Source of the DNA: an uncultured Prevotellaceae bacterium
Lineage (GTDB): Bacteria; Bacteroidota; Bacteroidia; Bacteroidales; Bacteroidaceae
Assembly: GCA_947303855.1 (NCBI GenBank)
Contig: CAMYZO010000008.1
Coordinates: 1 to 57,729, forward strand
Direction: 5' to 3'
Length of the DNA stretch: 57,729 nucleotides
Positions 1-8,784 of this stretch are shown here, in pieces. Every line of letters begins with the position of its first letter. Position 1 is the first letter of the stretch. Below the pieces are notes generated by a model. The model had not been told where the DNA came from. It saw only the letters and a program-made list of their open reading frames with translations, and searched no databases. The position numbers and the translations under genes are program-made.

Positions 1-50
1 CGACCCCGAGATTACAAATCACGTGCTCTGGCCAACTGAGCTAAAGAGGC
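1..50 (-). tRNA. tRNA-Thr (anticodon TGT), 3' part outside the window
   Basis: The reverse complement of 50 to 1 reads as the first 50 nt of a tRNA: acceptor strand GCCTCTT, TA at positions 8-9, a D arm (GCTC...GAGC) and an anticodon loop TTTGTAA with anticodon TGT, which decodes ACA threonine codons. The anticodon stem has one T-T mismatch in the middle. The variable loop start is present; the T arm and 3' acceptor strand lie beyond the window edge. It sits directly downstream of the SRP RNA on the same strand and is probably co-transcribed with it. Confidence 0.9.
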
Positions 51-166
51 GGGTGAGCCAGCGGTCTGCATCGCGCCGCTACAACCGAGTACCTTTGCTA
101 CGTTCCCGTCCTGGAGGATTCCTCAGGAGCTGGCCGTACAGGACTGGCTCATGTGTTTTGCCCGAA
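51..166 (-). ncRNA. ffs: Signal recognition particle RNA (4.5S-like)
   Basis: On the minus strand the segment has the conserved SRP RNA tip: CAGG, then a GGGAAC loop containing the GGAA-type tetraloop, then AGCA, matching the E. coli 4.5S pattern CAGGnCCGGAAGGnAGCA. The closing helix is visible: TGAGCCAG (151-144) pairs with CTGGCTCA (61-54). A -7 box lies at 174-182, so the 5' end is near 166-168. The RNA is about 110 nt, the short bacterial type without an Alu domain. It binds Ffh to target nascent membrane proteins. Exact ends are estimates. Any ORF read through this region is spurious. Confidence 0.85.
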
Positions 167-173
167 AGCGGGT

Positions 174-182
174 GCAAAGGTA
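174..182 (-). promoter_or_regulatory. -7 promoter box for SRP RNA and tRNA-Thr
   Basis: The minus strand reads TACCTTTGC, an exact match to the Bacteroidota TAnnTTTGC -7 element. It ends about 6-8 nt before the expected 5' end of the SRP RNA. No clear TTTG -33 element is seen at the usual distance. Confidence 0.7.
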
Positions 183-278
183 CAACAAATAAGTGAGAAA
201 CGGAAAGTGAAAAGTGAAAAGTTTCCCTTTTTTAACTATTTTTTGTGGCCTAACCCGCGTTATGTGGCAGAAAATGCG

Positions 279-287
279 TAATTTTGC
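279..287 (+). promoter_or_regulatory. -7 promoter box for the DUF4199 gene
   Basis: TAATTTTGC matches TAnnTTTGC, 25 nt before the ATG at 312. It probably drives the 312-2965 gene run. The region 183-278 holds only this promoter area and the divergent SRP RNA promoter. Confidence 0.6.
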
Positions 288-311
288 ACCAAAAAACAGG
301 GAAAAGTTAAA

Positions 312-848
312 ATGACTCCAGCAGAATATATACAACTGAAGGCCTTTGCGCGTATTGACGGCGCCCTGCTTGCGCTGTTGTGGGTGGCCAGTTTCGCCTG
401 CTACATCCTGGGTATTGCCAATCCTGTTTACAGCATGGTAGCCATGCTGCTGATGGTGGCCACGCCCTTCTTTGTGGGGCGCCGGCTCAGTAAGTTTCGT
501 GATGTAGGCCTTGGCGGCACCATCTCCTTCGGACGCGGATGGGGCTACTCCGTCTACGTGTTCTTCTATGCCGCCATCCTGCTGGCCCTGGCGCAATACG
601 TTTATTTTGCCTATATCGACCAGGGCTACCTGATGAAATCGCTTGCCGATGCCCTTTCGACGCCCGAAGCCAAGCAGATGATAGAGCAATATGGCATTCA
701 GCAGTCCATGCAGGAGAGTCTTGAGCAGATGGGACAGCTTCGCCCCATTGACTATGCCCTGAACGTGCTGACGGTGAACATCCTGGTCGGCATGGTCCTC
801 GGGCTGCCGATAGCGGCCATGCTTCAGCGCCGTGCCGTGAAACTATAG
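312..848 (+). CDS. DUF4199 family membrane protein
   Basis: A 178-residue protein with about four hydrophobic segments (roughly 20-37, 40-57, 83-103 and a C-terminal one at 150-172). The overall pattern, a first half with two tight hairpin helices and a polar stretch before a last helix, matches the DUF4199 family of Bacteroidota, whose biochemical role is unknown. It sits 35 nt upstream of a GT2 glycosyltransferase that also has C-terminal helices. This is a common Bacteroidales pairing and suggests a role in modifying lipid-linked sugars at the inner membrane. That role is inferred from the neighbour only. Confidence 0.75.
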   Translation: MTPAEYIQLKAFARIDGALLALLWVASFACYILGIANPVYSMVAMLLMVATPFFVGRRLSKFRDVGLGGTISFGRGWGYSVYVFFYAAILLALAQYVYFAYIDQGYLMKSLADALSTPEAKQMIEQYGIQQSMQESLEQMGQLRPIDYALNVLTVNILVGMVLGLPIAAMLQRRAVKL

Positions 849-883
849 AAATTGGAAATCGTAAAAAAACAGCAAACAGAACT

Positions 884-1840
884 GTGGATATATCAGTAGT
901 AATACCTCTTTATAATGAGGAAGAGTCTATTCGCGAATTGTATGCGTGGATAGAGCGGGTGATGAAAGAGCATCGCTTCAGTTATGAAGTCATCTTCATC
1001 AGCGACGGCTCTACCGACCACTCGTGGGAAATTATCGGCGAGCTGCACCAGAAGCAGCCCGACGTGGTGCGTGGTATCAAGTTCCGCCGGAACTACGGCA
1101 AGAGCCCCGCCCTGTATTGCGGCTTTGCCCAGGCCCAGGGCGACGTGGTCATCACGATGGATGCCGACCTGCAGGACTCGCCCGACGAGATTCCTGAGTT
1201 GTACCGCATGATAACCCAGGACGGCTACGACCTGGTGAGCGGCTACAAGCAGAAACGCTACGACCCGCTGTCGAAGACCCTGCCGACGAAGCTCTTCAAC
1301 GCCACGGCCCGTAAGGTGAGCGGCATCAAGAACCTGCACGACTTCAACTGCGGCCTGAAGGCCTACCGCCAGGCTGTGGTCAAGAACATTGAGGTGTATG
1401 GCGAGATGCACCGCTACATACCCTATCTGGCCAAGCAGGCCGGCTTCGACAAGATAGGCGAGAAGGTGGTACACCACCAGGCCCGCAAGTACGGCTCGTC
1501 TAAATTTATGGGATGGAACCGCTTTGTCAACGGCTATCTTGACCTGCTGACCCTGTGGTTTCTCTCGGCCTTCGGCAAGAAGCCCATGCATGTCTTCGGC
1601 TTCCTGGGTACTATCATGTTCATGATAGGCTTTATTGCCGCCTTCGTCATCGGTGCCGACAAGCTGTGGTGCCTGGCCAACGGCATACCGCAGCGGCTGG
1701 TTACCGACTCGCCTTACTTCTACATCGCCCTGACGATGATGATGATAGGCACGCAGCTGTTCCTTACCGGCTTCCTTGGCGACCTCATCAGCCGCTCGTC
1801 GGCCGGCCGTAACGACTATCAGATTGAGACAACAATATGA
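884..1840 (+). CDS. Family 2 glycosyltransferase with C-terminal membrane helices (GtrB/DPMS-like)
   Basis: The 318-residue protein starts with GTG and at once enters the GT-A fold (VVIPLYNEEES). A DADLQD motif provides the metal/nucleotide-sugar binding aspartates. Two hydrophobic helices near residues 231-257 and 275-300 anchor the C-terminus. This is the architecture of dolichyl/undecaprenyl-phosphate mannosyl- or glucosyltransferases (GtrB, YfdH), which move a sugar from a nucleotide to a lipid phosphate at the inner membrane. The sugar cannot be told from sequence. The stop codon overlaps the next ATG by 4 nt, so the two genes are likely translationally coupled. Confidence 0.88.
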   Translation: MDISVVIPLYNEEESIRELYAWIERVMKEHRFSYEVIFISDGSTDHSWEIIGELHQKQPDVVRGIKFRRNYGKSPALYCGFAQAQGDVVITMDADLQDSPDEIPELYRMITQDGYDLVSGYKQKRYDPLSKTLPTKLFNATARKVSGIKNLHDFNCGLKAYRQAVVKNIEVYGEMHRYIPYLAKQAGFDKIGEKVVHHQARKYGSSKFMGWNRFVNGYLDLLTLWFLSAFGKKPMHVFGFLGTIMFMIGFIAAFVIGADKLWCLANGIPQRLVTDSPYFYIALTMMMIGTQLFLTGFLGDLISRSSAGRNDYQIETTI

Positions 1841-2322
1841 AGCACACGCTGTTAATATCAATAGCCGTTCTGCTGGGTTTGTGTGCCTGTAGCAGCATCG
1901 ACTGCCCGGTAGAGAATGTCGTGCGCACGCTTTATGTGATGAAGAAGCCAACACTGGCCGCTGACACGCTGAAGGACACGCTCGACATTGTCAGCCGTCG
2001 CGTCGACGGCACGATGGTTACCCTGAGGGGTTCTCTCATCCAGAAGGACACCATTCAGGTAGCCATAGGCTATGTCAACCCGGAAGACACGCTGTTTTTC
2101 AACTTCCGCAACGGCAGTTACCGGGCTACCGACACCGTGTGGATCAAGAAGGACAACCGCCCCCACTTCGAGTCGGTGGACTGTGCCGTGGCCTACTTCC
2201 ATACCGTCACTGCTGTCCGCTGTACCAACCACGCCATAGATTCCATCAGACTAAACAACCCGTCAGTTACCTATGACCCCAGAACAGAGAATTTCTACCT
2301 CTATCTCAAAGCGCGCAATTAG
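1837..2322 (+). CDS. DUF6452 family lipoprotein
   Basis: 161 residues. The N-terminus has a short positive region, a hydrophobic core and a lipobox-like L-C-A-C at about residues 15-18, so it is probably a lipoprotein. The rest is a small beta-rich domain with one DTLxF-type stretch and a VDCAVAYF segment. This resembles DUF6452, a Bacteroidales family of unknown function that is normally encoded just before a DUF6048 gene, as here. It overlaps the glycosyltransferase by 4 nt and the next gene by 50 nt. Confidence 0.75.
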   Translation: MKHTLLISIAVLLGLCACSSIDCPVENVVRTLYVMKKPTLAADTLKDTLDIVSRRVDGTMVTLRGSLIQKDTIQVAIGYVNPEDTLFFNFRNGSYRATDTVWIKKDNRPHFESVDCAVAYFHTVTAVRCTNHAIDSIRLNNPSVTYDPRTENFYLYLKARN

Positions 2323-2965
2323 TCTGCTGCTGCTTGCGCTGGCCCTGCTGCCAGCCGATGCCCAGAAGCTGTTCCGGTTAGAGAAGGACTCCATACCCCT
2401 GATGCGCGGCTTCCAGGTGTCGTTCGACCTGGTAGGCGCTGCCCAGCTGATGCTGAGCGACTACGGGCAGTACGAGGGTGCCCTGAGGCTGAACCTGCAC
2501 GACCAGTGGTTCCCGGTCTTTGAGTTGGGTTACGGTAAGGCCAACCACGAGGCAGACCCCGTGAGAGAAATAGCCTATAAGACGGCGGCACCTTATTTCC
2601 GCGTAGGCGTCGACTTCAACCTGCTGAAGCAGAAGCACCAGGCCAACCGCCTGTTTGCCGGTTTCCGCTATGCCTATACCAGTTACAACATCGACGTGTG
2701 GCGCAATGATTTCCCTGACCCGGTATGGAAATGGCCTTCGGGCTTTGGCGTCTTCGACCTGTCGTGCTACCAGCACTGGGCAGAGGTCGTCTTCGGACTC
2801 GATGCCCAGATTCTGGGGCCTTTCCATTTAGGCTGGAGCGTGCGCTACCGCCAGCGTCTGGCCCACAGCGAGGGTGAACTGGGCAACTCCTGGTATGTAC
2901 CCGGCTACGGCACGCAGGACACGTCGAACATATCAGCCACCTTTAACGTGATTATTGATATCTGA
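2273..2965 (+). CDS. DUF6048 family protein, probable outer-membrane beta-barrel
   Basis: 230 residues with a Sec signal (LLLLALALLPADAQ). Alternating aromatic and hydrophobic strands follow throughout, ending in the short C-terminal strand FNVIIDI, as expected for a small outer-membrane barrel. DUF6048 is the usual partner of DUF6452. The ATG at 2273 is the only usable start before the signal peptide, so the gene really does overlap its upstream neighbour by 50 nt in another frame. Function unknown; a DUF6452 lipoprotein plus DUF6048 barrel could form a surface complex (inference). Confidence 0.75.
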   Translation: MTPEQRISTSISKRAISLLLLALALLPADAQKLFRLEKDSIPLMRGFQVSFDLVGAAQLMLSDYGQYEGALRLNLHDQWFPVFELGYGKANHEADPVREIAYKTAAPYFRVGVDFNLLKQKHQANRLFAGFRYAYTSYNIDVWRNDFPDPVWKWPSGFGVFDLSCYQHWAEVVFGLDAQILGPFHLGWSVRYRQRLAHSEGELGNSWYVPGYGTQDTSNISATFNVIIDI

Positions 2966-2979
2966 AAAGAGAGTGACAC

Positions 2980-3951
2980 ATGGATGCAAAGCAAAAGAAA
3001 AAACTTATCTGGCAGCTGCCCTTCCTGACGCTGCTTGTGGTGGGCTCCATCCTCATCATACGCCAGCAGCGGTCAGCACCCTATCAGCACCATGAAGGCC
3101 TTGTCTTCGGCACCGTCTATAGCGTGACCTACCAGTCAGAGGAGAATCTGCAGTCGGCCATCGAGGCTGAACTGAAGAAGGTGGATGATGAGTTCTCCAT
3201 GTTCAACGAGCACTCTACCACCAGCCGCATCAACCGTGGCGAACAGCCACAGCGGAGTGCCATGTTCAACGAGGTGTTCGACCTTGCGCAGACCGTACAC
3301 GGCGAGACTGACGGCGCTTTCGACATTACCGTGGCGCCGCTGGTCAATGCCTGGGGCTTTGGCTTCAAGCACGAGCAGATGCCCACGAGCCAGCAGGTAG
3401 ACAGCTTGCTCAAGATACGCAACCAGTATGACTTCTCGGCCATTGCCAAAGGTTACGGCACCGACGTCGTGGCCCGTCTGCTGCGTAGCCGTGGCATCCA
3501 GAACTTCATGGTCGAGATAGGCGGCGAGGTTGTCACCCAGGGCATCAGCCAGCGACGCCTGCCCTGGAAGATAGGCGTCACCAAGCCTACAGACGACTCG
3601 CTGTCGGTAGGTGGCGAGCTGCAGACGGTGCTTAACATCACCGATATGGCCATGGCCACCAGCGGCAACTACCGCAACTTCTACTACAAGGGCGGGCGCA
3701 AGTATGCACACACCATTGACCCTAAGACGGGCTATCCCGTGCAGCACTCCCTGCTCTCGGCCACTGTGCTGGCCAAGAGCTGTGCCGTGGCCGATGCCTA
3801 TGCCACCGCGTTCATGGTGATGGGCGTAGAGCGCGCCAAGGCCGTCCTTGACCGCCATCCGGAGCTGATGGTCTACTTCATCTATGCCAACCCCGACGGC
3901 AGCAACGGGGTATGGTTCTCGCCGGCGTTAAAAGATAAAATATCTGAATAG
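2980..3951 (+). CDS. apbE: FAD:protein FMN transferase (ApbE)
   Basis: A 323-residue protein with an N-terminal membrane anchor or signal (about residues 11-27). ApbE signatures are in order: a GTVYSVTY strand, DEFSMFNEHS, the FDFSAIAKGYGTD-like region (DFSAIAKGYGTD), MATSGNYRNF and HTIDPKTGYPV. The enzyme moves FMN from FAD onto threonine of proteins such as the Rnf and Na+-NQR subunits on the periplasmic side. Length is normal. It is followed 3 nt later by a Crp/Fnr regulator, consistent with respiratory or redox control. Confidence 0.93.
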   Translation: MDAKQKKKLIWQLPFLTLLVVGSILIIRQQRSAPYQHHEGLVFGTVYSVTYQSEENLQSAIEAELKKVDDEFSMFNEHSTTSRINRGEQPQRSAMFNEVFDLAQTVHGETDGAFDITVAPLVNAWGFGFKHEQMPTSQQVDSLLKIRNQYDFSAIAKGYGTDVVARLLRSRGIQNFMVEIGGEVVTQGISQRRLPWKIGVTKPTDDSLSVGGELQTVLNITDMAMATSGNYRNFYYKGGRKYAHTIDPKTGYPVQHSLLSATVLAKSCAVADAYATAFMVMGVERAKAVLDRHPELMVYFIYANPDGSNGVWFSPALKDKISE

Positions 3952-3954
3952 GCA

Positions 3955-4626
3955 GTGCCGACACTACAGCTATATGACCATCTGCTCCAGTTCCCTCTGT
4001 TTCAGGGCATGAGCCGCGACAATCTGGCCCAGGTTGCCGGGCATACTAGGTTTGGCTTCCTGAAGCACGCCGCAGGACAGGTGGTAGTCAGCGAGGACGA
4101 ACCATGCACACAGCTCTTTTTCCTGCTGTCGGGAACCCTTCAGGCAGAGACCCGTTCCGACGACCATGCCTATAAGGTCACCGAGCAGTTGTCGGCCCCC
4201 TATCTGCTGCAGTTAGAGGCCATCTTCGGCTATAACCAGCGCTTCACCCACACCTTCACGACGCTCACGGAGTGCAGCTTCATCACCCTTGAAAAGACTG
4301 AGGTGACGCGCCTTAGCGAGGAGTTCATGGTGTTCCGCATGAACATCCTCAACCTGATGGCCACTCAGGCGCAGAAACTGCTGCGCCAGGCGTGGCACCG
4401 CTTTCCTGCGTCGCTCGGCGAGCGTATCGTCCGTTTCCTGAGTCAGCGCTGCATCTATCCCGCAGGTCCCAAGACGTTCCATATCCTGATGACACGTCTG
4501 GCCGACGAGGTGGGCGACAGCCGTCTTGACGTGAGCCGGGCTCTCAACCAGCTGCAGCGCGACGGACTGCTGCTGTTGCACCGCGGACGTATCGAAATTC
4601 CACAGATGGAACGCCTGCTGATGTGA
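3955..4626 (+). CDS. Crp/Fnr family transcriptional regulator
   Basis: 223 residues starting with GTG, 3 nt after apbE. Residues 1-140 form a cyclic-nucleotide-binding-like beta roll (for example SGTLQAETRS). A long dimerisation helix and a C-terminal winged helix follow (LADEVGDSRLDVSRALNQLQRDG, the recognition region). There are no clustered cysteines for an FNR-type Fe-S cluster. The effector is unknown. Co-location with apbE suggests control of redox or energy metabolism (inference). Confidence 0.88.
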   Translation: MPTLQLYDHLLQFPLFQGMSRDNLAQVAGHTRFGFLKHAAGQVVVSEDEPCTQLFFLLSGTLQAETRSDDHAYKVTEQLSAPYLLQLEAIFGYNQRFTHTFTTLTECSFITLEKTEVTRLSEEFMVFRMNILNLMATQAQKLLRQAWHRFPASLGERIVRFLSQRCIYPAGPKTFHILMTRLADEVGDSRLDVSRALNQLQRDGLLLLHRGRIEIPQMERLLM

Positions 4627-4655
4627 GTTTTTTATGAAAAGAATAAATATATGTT

Positions 4656-6758
4656 ATGAACGAAGAGACGAAAAGGAAGAACCCGTTTTTTGAGCCCTAC
4701 CTGACGCCGCACGACACGGCCCCCTTTGACCGTATCCGCCTGGAGGATTTTGAGGAGGCCTTCATGGAGGGCATCAGGCGCGATGATGAACAGATAGAGA
4801 AAATCGTCAACAACCCCGAACGGCCGACGTTCGACAACACTATCATCTCGGTTGACGACGAGAAGGACAACTATTACGACCTGCTCAGCCGCACGTCGGC
4901 CGTGTTCTTCAACCTGCTGTCGGCAGAGACGAATGACGACATGGACGCCCTGGCCCAGAAGATGAGTCCCATCCTGACCAAGCATGCCAACGACATCAGG
5001 CTGAACGAGCGTCTGTTTGAGCGCATCAAGTATGTTCACCGGCATCATCGCCGGCTGTCGGCAGAAGAAAAGATGCTGCTTGAAAACTGCTACGACGGTT
5101 TTGTGCGCAGCGGTGCCCTGCTCGATGCCGAAGGAAAGGAGCGGCTGCGCCAGCTGACGGAGGAGGCCTCGGTGCTGGGCCTGCAGTTCTCGCAGAACCT
5201 GCTGAAGGAGCAGAAAGCCTTTACGCTGCATCTCACGGAAGCGTCGCAGCTGGACGGTCTGCCTGAGACGGCCCGCGAGGCAGCGGCTCAGGCTGCCCGT
5301 GAGCGCGGTCTGGAGGGGTGGGTGTTCACACTGGACTATCCGTCGTATCAGCCCTTCATGACCTACAGCACCCAGCGCGAACTGCGCCGCCAGCTTTATA
5401 TGGCCCGTAATACCATCGGCATTCACGACAATACGGAGAATAACCTCGACATCTGCAAGCGCTTAGTGAACCTGCGCCGCGAGATAGCCCAGTTGCTGGG
5501 CAACAAGACCTACGCCGACTACGTGCTGCGTCACCGCATGGCGGGCAACGTGCGCCGTGTGTATAAGCTGCTGAACGACCTCATCGACGCCTACAAGCCC
5601 ACGGCCCTCAAGGAGCGTGAGGAGGTGAAGAAACTGGCTCAGCAGATGGAGGGCAAGGACTTCGAGCTGGAGCCTTGGGACGCCGGCTACTACAGCCACA
5701 AGCTGCAGATGAAGAAATTTAACATCGATGCCGAGATGCTGCGGCCCTACTTCCAGTTAGACAAGGTCATCGGCGGGGTGTTCGGACTGGCCACCCGCCT
5801 TTATGGCATCACGTTCCGGGAGAACAAGGACATACCTGTGTATCACCCCGACGTGAAGGCCTACGAGGTGTTCGACAAGGACGGCTCTTTCCTGGCCGTG
5901 TTCTATGCTGACTTCCATCCGCGCAAAGGCAAGCAGGGTGGGGCATGGATGACGGAATATCAGGGACAGTGGATGGAGCGTGCCGATGTCAGGAAGCCCT
6001 TTGGCCCTGACAACTGCAAGAACGTGCGCCCCCATGTGTCGGTGGTGATGAACCTGTCGAAGCCCACGGAAGAGAAGCCCGCCTTGCTGACCTTAGGCGA
6101 GGTGGAGACCTTCCTCCATGAGTTTGGCCACTCCCTGCACGGCATGTTTGCCAATACCCGCTTCGAGAGCCTCTCAGGCACCAACGTGTGGTGGGACTTT
6201 GTGGAGCTGCCCTCGCAGTTCATGGAGAACTTCGCTGTCGAGAAAGAGTTCCTGCGCACCTTCGCCTTCCACTACCAGACGGGCGAACCCCTGCCCGACG
6301 AGCTGATAGACCGTATCGTGCGCAGCCGCAACTTCATGGTGGCTACGGCCTGTCTGCGCCAGGTGTCGTTCGGTCTGCTCGACATGGCCTACTACACCCA
6401 GAAGGAGGCCTTCGATGCCGACATCATACCCTTTGAGAAAGAAGCCTGGAAGAAAGCCATACTGGGCCGCCAGCGCAGCGACACCTGTATGACCACACAG
6501 TTCTCCCATATCATGGCAGGCGGCTATGCGGCGGGCTATTACAGCTACAAGTGGGCTGAGGTGCTCGATGCCGATGCTTTCGCCGTCTTCAAGCGTCATG
6601 GCATCTTCGACCAGCAGACGGCCCAGTCGTTCCGCGACAATATCCTGAGCCGTGGCGGTACGGAGAATCCCATGACCCTGTATCAGCGGTTTAGGGGAGG
6701 CGAACCAACGATTGACGCATTACTGAAACGCAATGGAATCAAAAGGAAAAAAGCTTGA
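4656..6758 (+). CDS. dcp: M3 family metallopeptidase (peptidyl-dipeptidase Dcp-like)
   Basis: 700 residues without a signal peptide, so probably cytoplasmic. The zinc site is FLHEFGHSLHG, with His488, Glu489 and His492 (HExxH) and the third ligand expected in the following FESLSGTNVWWDFVELPSQ segment. Length and layout fit oligopeptidase A/Dcp enzymes, which trim peptides to dipeptides. The last 26 nt overlap the next gene. Dcp rather than PrlC is the better guess but is not certain. Confidence 0.9.
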   Translation: MNEETKRKNPFFEPYLTPHDTAPFDRIRLEDFEEAFMEGIRRDDEQIEKIVNNPERPTFDNTIISVDDEKDNYYDLLSRTSAVFFNLLSAETNDDMDALAQKMSPILTKHANDIRLNERLFERIKYVHRHHRRLSAEEKMLLENCYDGFVRSGALLDAEGKERLRQLTEEASVLGLQFSQNLLKEQKAFTLHLTEASQLDGLPETAREAAAQAARERGLEGWVFTLDYPSYQPFMTYSTQRELRRQLYMARNTIGIHDNTENNLDICKRLVNLRREIAQLLGNKTYADYVLRHRMAGNVRRVYKLLNDLIDAYKPTALKEREEVKKLAQQMEGKDFELEPWDAGYYSHKLQMKKFNIDAEMLRPYFQLDKVIGGVFGLATRLYGITFRENKDIPVYHPDVKAYEVFDKDGSFLAVFYADFHPRKGKQGGAWMTEYQGQWMERADVRKPFGPDNCKNVRPHVSVVMNLSKPTEEKPALLTLGEVETFLHEFGHSLHGMFANTRFESLSGTNVWWDFVELPSQFMENFAVEKEFLRTFAFHYQTGEPLPDELIDRIVRSRNFMVATACLRQVSFGLLDMAYYTQKEAFDADIIPFEKEAWKKAILGRQRSDTCMTTQFSHIMAGGYAAGYYSYKWAEVLDADAFAVFKRHGIFDQQTAQSFRDNILSRGGTENPMTLYQRFRGGEPTIDALLKRNGIKRKKA

Positions 6759-7152
6759 CGAGCGCTACTTGCGCATGGCCCGTATCTGGGCAGAGAACAG
6801 TTACTGCCAGCGGCGGCAGGTGGGGGCTCTGGTCGTTAAGGATAAGATGATTATCAGCGACGGCTATAACGGCACGCCTACGGGCTTTGAGAATGTCTGC
6901 GAGGACGAGAACAACGTGTCGAAACCCTACGTGCTGCATGCTGAGGCCAACGCCATTACCAAGCTGGCACGTTCCAATAACAACTCCGATGGTGCTACCA
7001 TCTATATTACCGCCTCGCCCTGCATAGAGTGTGCCAAGCTCATCATCCAGTCGGGCATACGCCGTGTGGTCTATGGCGAGAAATACCGTCTCACTGACGG
7101 TATTGAACTGCTGCAGCGGGCAGGCATTGAAGTGGTCTATTTAGAAGTATAA
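6733..7152 (+). CDS. dCMP deaminase-like cytidine/deoxycytidylate deaminase
   Basis: 139 residues with the zinc-dependent deaminase motifs HAEANAI (ligand His plus catalytic Glu) and PCIECAK (two Cys ligands, PCxxC). The RRQVGALVVKD segment is typical of the deoxycytidylate deaminase (ComEB) family, which makes dUMP for dTMP synthesis. The ATG at 6733 lies inside the end of the peptidase gene (26-nt overlap), so translation is probably coupled. It ends 1 nt before the next ATG. Confidence 0.9.
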   Translation: MESKGKKLDERYLRMARIWAENSYCQRRQVGALVVKDKMIISDGYNGTPTGFENVCEDENNVSKPYVLHAEANAITKLARSNNNSDGATIYITASPCIECAKLIIQSGIRRVVYGEKYRLTDGIELLQRAGIEVVYLEV

Positions 7153-7153
7153 T

Positions 7154-8773
7154 ATGAACAGAAAGAATCGTTTTATGCCCTTGTGGCTGGCAGTGAGTGT
7201 GGTGGTAGGCATCTTCATCGGCTCGTTCTTTGCCAACCGTTTCTCGGGCAGCCGGCTGAGTATCATCAATTCGGGCAGTAATAAGCTGAACGACCTGTTG
7301 CACATCGTCGACGACCAGTATGTTGACACCGTCAACGTGAACGACCTGGTGGAGAAGGCTATGCCCACCATCCTGTCGGAGCTGGACCCCCACAGCGTCT
7401 ACATCTCGCAGAAAGATGTGCAGCAGGCCAACGACGACCTGAAGGGCTCGTTCTTCGGCGTAGGCATCGAATTCACCATCCGTAAGGACACCATCCACGT
7501 GCAGAATGTCATTACCAACGGTCCGTCGGAACGTGCCGGTCTCCTGGCCGGTGACAAAATCGTCGAGATTGACGGTGATGCTTTCGTAGGCAAGAAGGTT
7601 ACCAACGACGAGGCGATGCGCCGACTGAAGGGAGACAAGGACACGAAGGTGACCATCGGTGTCGTGCGCGGCAAGGAGAAGCAGATACGACGCTATACGG
7701 TCATCCGTGGCGAGATACCCATGAAGAGCGTGACGGCTGTCTACATGCTCAACGATAATACAGGCTATATAAAAATCAAGAACTTCGGCGACAAGACCTA
7801 CCCAGAGCTGCTCATCGGTCTGGCCCGGCTGGGGCAGGAGGGTTTTGAGAATCTGGTTGTCGACCTTCGCGGCAACACCGGCGGCTATCTGGGTTCGGCA
7901 GTCCAGATGGCTAATGAGTTCCTGACAAGGGGCCAGCTGATTGTCTACACTGAAGGACGCCGCTCGCAGCGCCAGGAGTATCGCAGTGACGGACGCGGCT
8001 CCTACCAGCGCATTCCGCTCGTTGTGCTCATCGACGAAGGCTCGGCCTCGGCCAGCGAGATCTTTGCCGGTGCCATTCAGGACAACGACCGCGGCACCAT
8101 CATCGGGCGCCGCTCCTTCGGCAAGGGCCTGGTACAGCAGCCTATCTCGCTGCACGACGGTTCGATGATTCGTCTGACCATCGCCCGCTACTACAGTCCT
8201 TCCGGACGCTGTATACAGAAGCCATATACAAGCGGTACCGACCGCAGTTATGAGGAAGACCTCATCAACCGCTATCAGCATGGTGAGTTCTTCTCGCAGG
8301 ACAGCATCAAGCACGAAGGTCCGGAGTATCATACTTCCAACGGACGTGTGGTCTATGGTGGTGGCGGCATCACGCCCGACATCTTTGTCGGCGAAGACAC
8401 CCTCGGTGTCACCTCTTATTATAAGGAGGCCTCCATGTCGGGACTGATCCTGCAGTTCGCCTACGAGTATGTCGACGAGAACCGTCCGCAACTCTCGAAG
8501 TTTAAGACCAAGAAGGAGCTGGAGGCATACCTCAAGAAACTGAATACCGTCGAACTGTTTGTGAAGTATGCTGAGAAGAACGGGCTGAAGCGCCGTAACC
8601 TGATGATTCAGAAGAGCCATGCCCTGCTGGAACGTTTCATCAACAGCCGACTCATCTACAACGTGCTCGACGAGCAGGCGCTGACGGAATACCTGAACGA
8701 TGACGACCCGGCCATCAGCGAGACGCTGCGGGTGTTCAAAGATGGCAAGGCCTTCCCGCAGAACGAGCAATAA
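7154..8773 (+). CDS. S41 family C-terminal processing peptidase (CtpA/Prc-like)
   Basis: 539 residues. An N-terminal anchor (about 9-24) places it in the periplasm. A PDZ domain follows near residues 85-175 (GVGIEFTI, GLLAGDKI), then the S41 protease core with the Ser-Lys dyad region EGSASASE and FGKGLVQ. A C-terminal helical extension of about 150 residues is typical of Bacteroidota versions. It cleaves unstructured C-termini of envelope proteins. The stop codon lies in a 14-bp palindrome shared with the convergent DUF721 gene. Confidence 0.92.
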   Translation: MNRKNRFMPLWLAVSVVVGIFIGSFFANRFSGSRLSIINSGSNKLNDLLHIVDDQYVDTVNVNDLVEKAMPTILSELDPHSVYISQKDVQQANDDLKGSFFGVGIEFTIRKDTIHVQNVITNGPSERAGLLAGDKIVEIDGDAFVGKKVTNDEAMRRLKGDKDTKVTIGVVRGKEKQIRRYTVIRGEIPMKSVTAVYMLNDNTGYIKIKNFGDKTYPELLIGLARLGQEGFENLVVDLRGNTGGYLGSAVQMANEFLTRGQLIVYTEGRRSQRQEYRSDGRGSYQRIPLVVLIDEGSASASEIFAGAIQDNDRGTIIGRRSFGKGLVQQPISLHDGSMIRLTIARYYSPSGRCIQKPYTSGTDRSYEEDLINRYQHGEFFSQDSIKHEGPEYHTSNGRVVYGGGGITPDIFVGEDTLGVTSYYKEASMSGLILQFAYEYVDENRPQLSKFKTKKELEAYLKKLNTVELFVKYAEKNGLKRRNLMIQKSHALLERFINSRLIYNVLDEQALTEYLNDDDPAISETLRVFKDGKAFPQNEQ

Positions 8774-8784
8774 CAGCGCTGTTA
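8771..8784. other. 14-bp perfect palindrome holding both convergent stop codons
   Basis: TAACAGCGCTGTTA reads the same on both strands. Its outer TAA triplets are the stop codons of the S41 protease gene (plus) and of the DUF721 gene (minus). It is too short to be a convincing terminator on its own. Confidence 0.6.

Noticed and set aside
123..689. Minus-strand ORF of 188 residues
   Set aside because: It runs across the SRP RNA gene, its promoter and the antisense of the DUF4199 gene; composition shows no protein family.
893..1954. Long minus-strand ORF opposite the glycosyltransferase
   Set aside because: It is a shadow frame in GC-rich DNA; the plus strand carries clear GT2 motifs.
7091..8770. 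559-residue minus-strand ORF
   Set aside because: It lies entirely antisense to the S41 protease, which has a PDZ domain and catalytic motifs; the antisense product has no recognisable domain.
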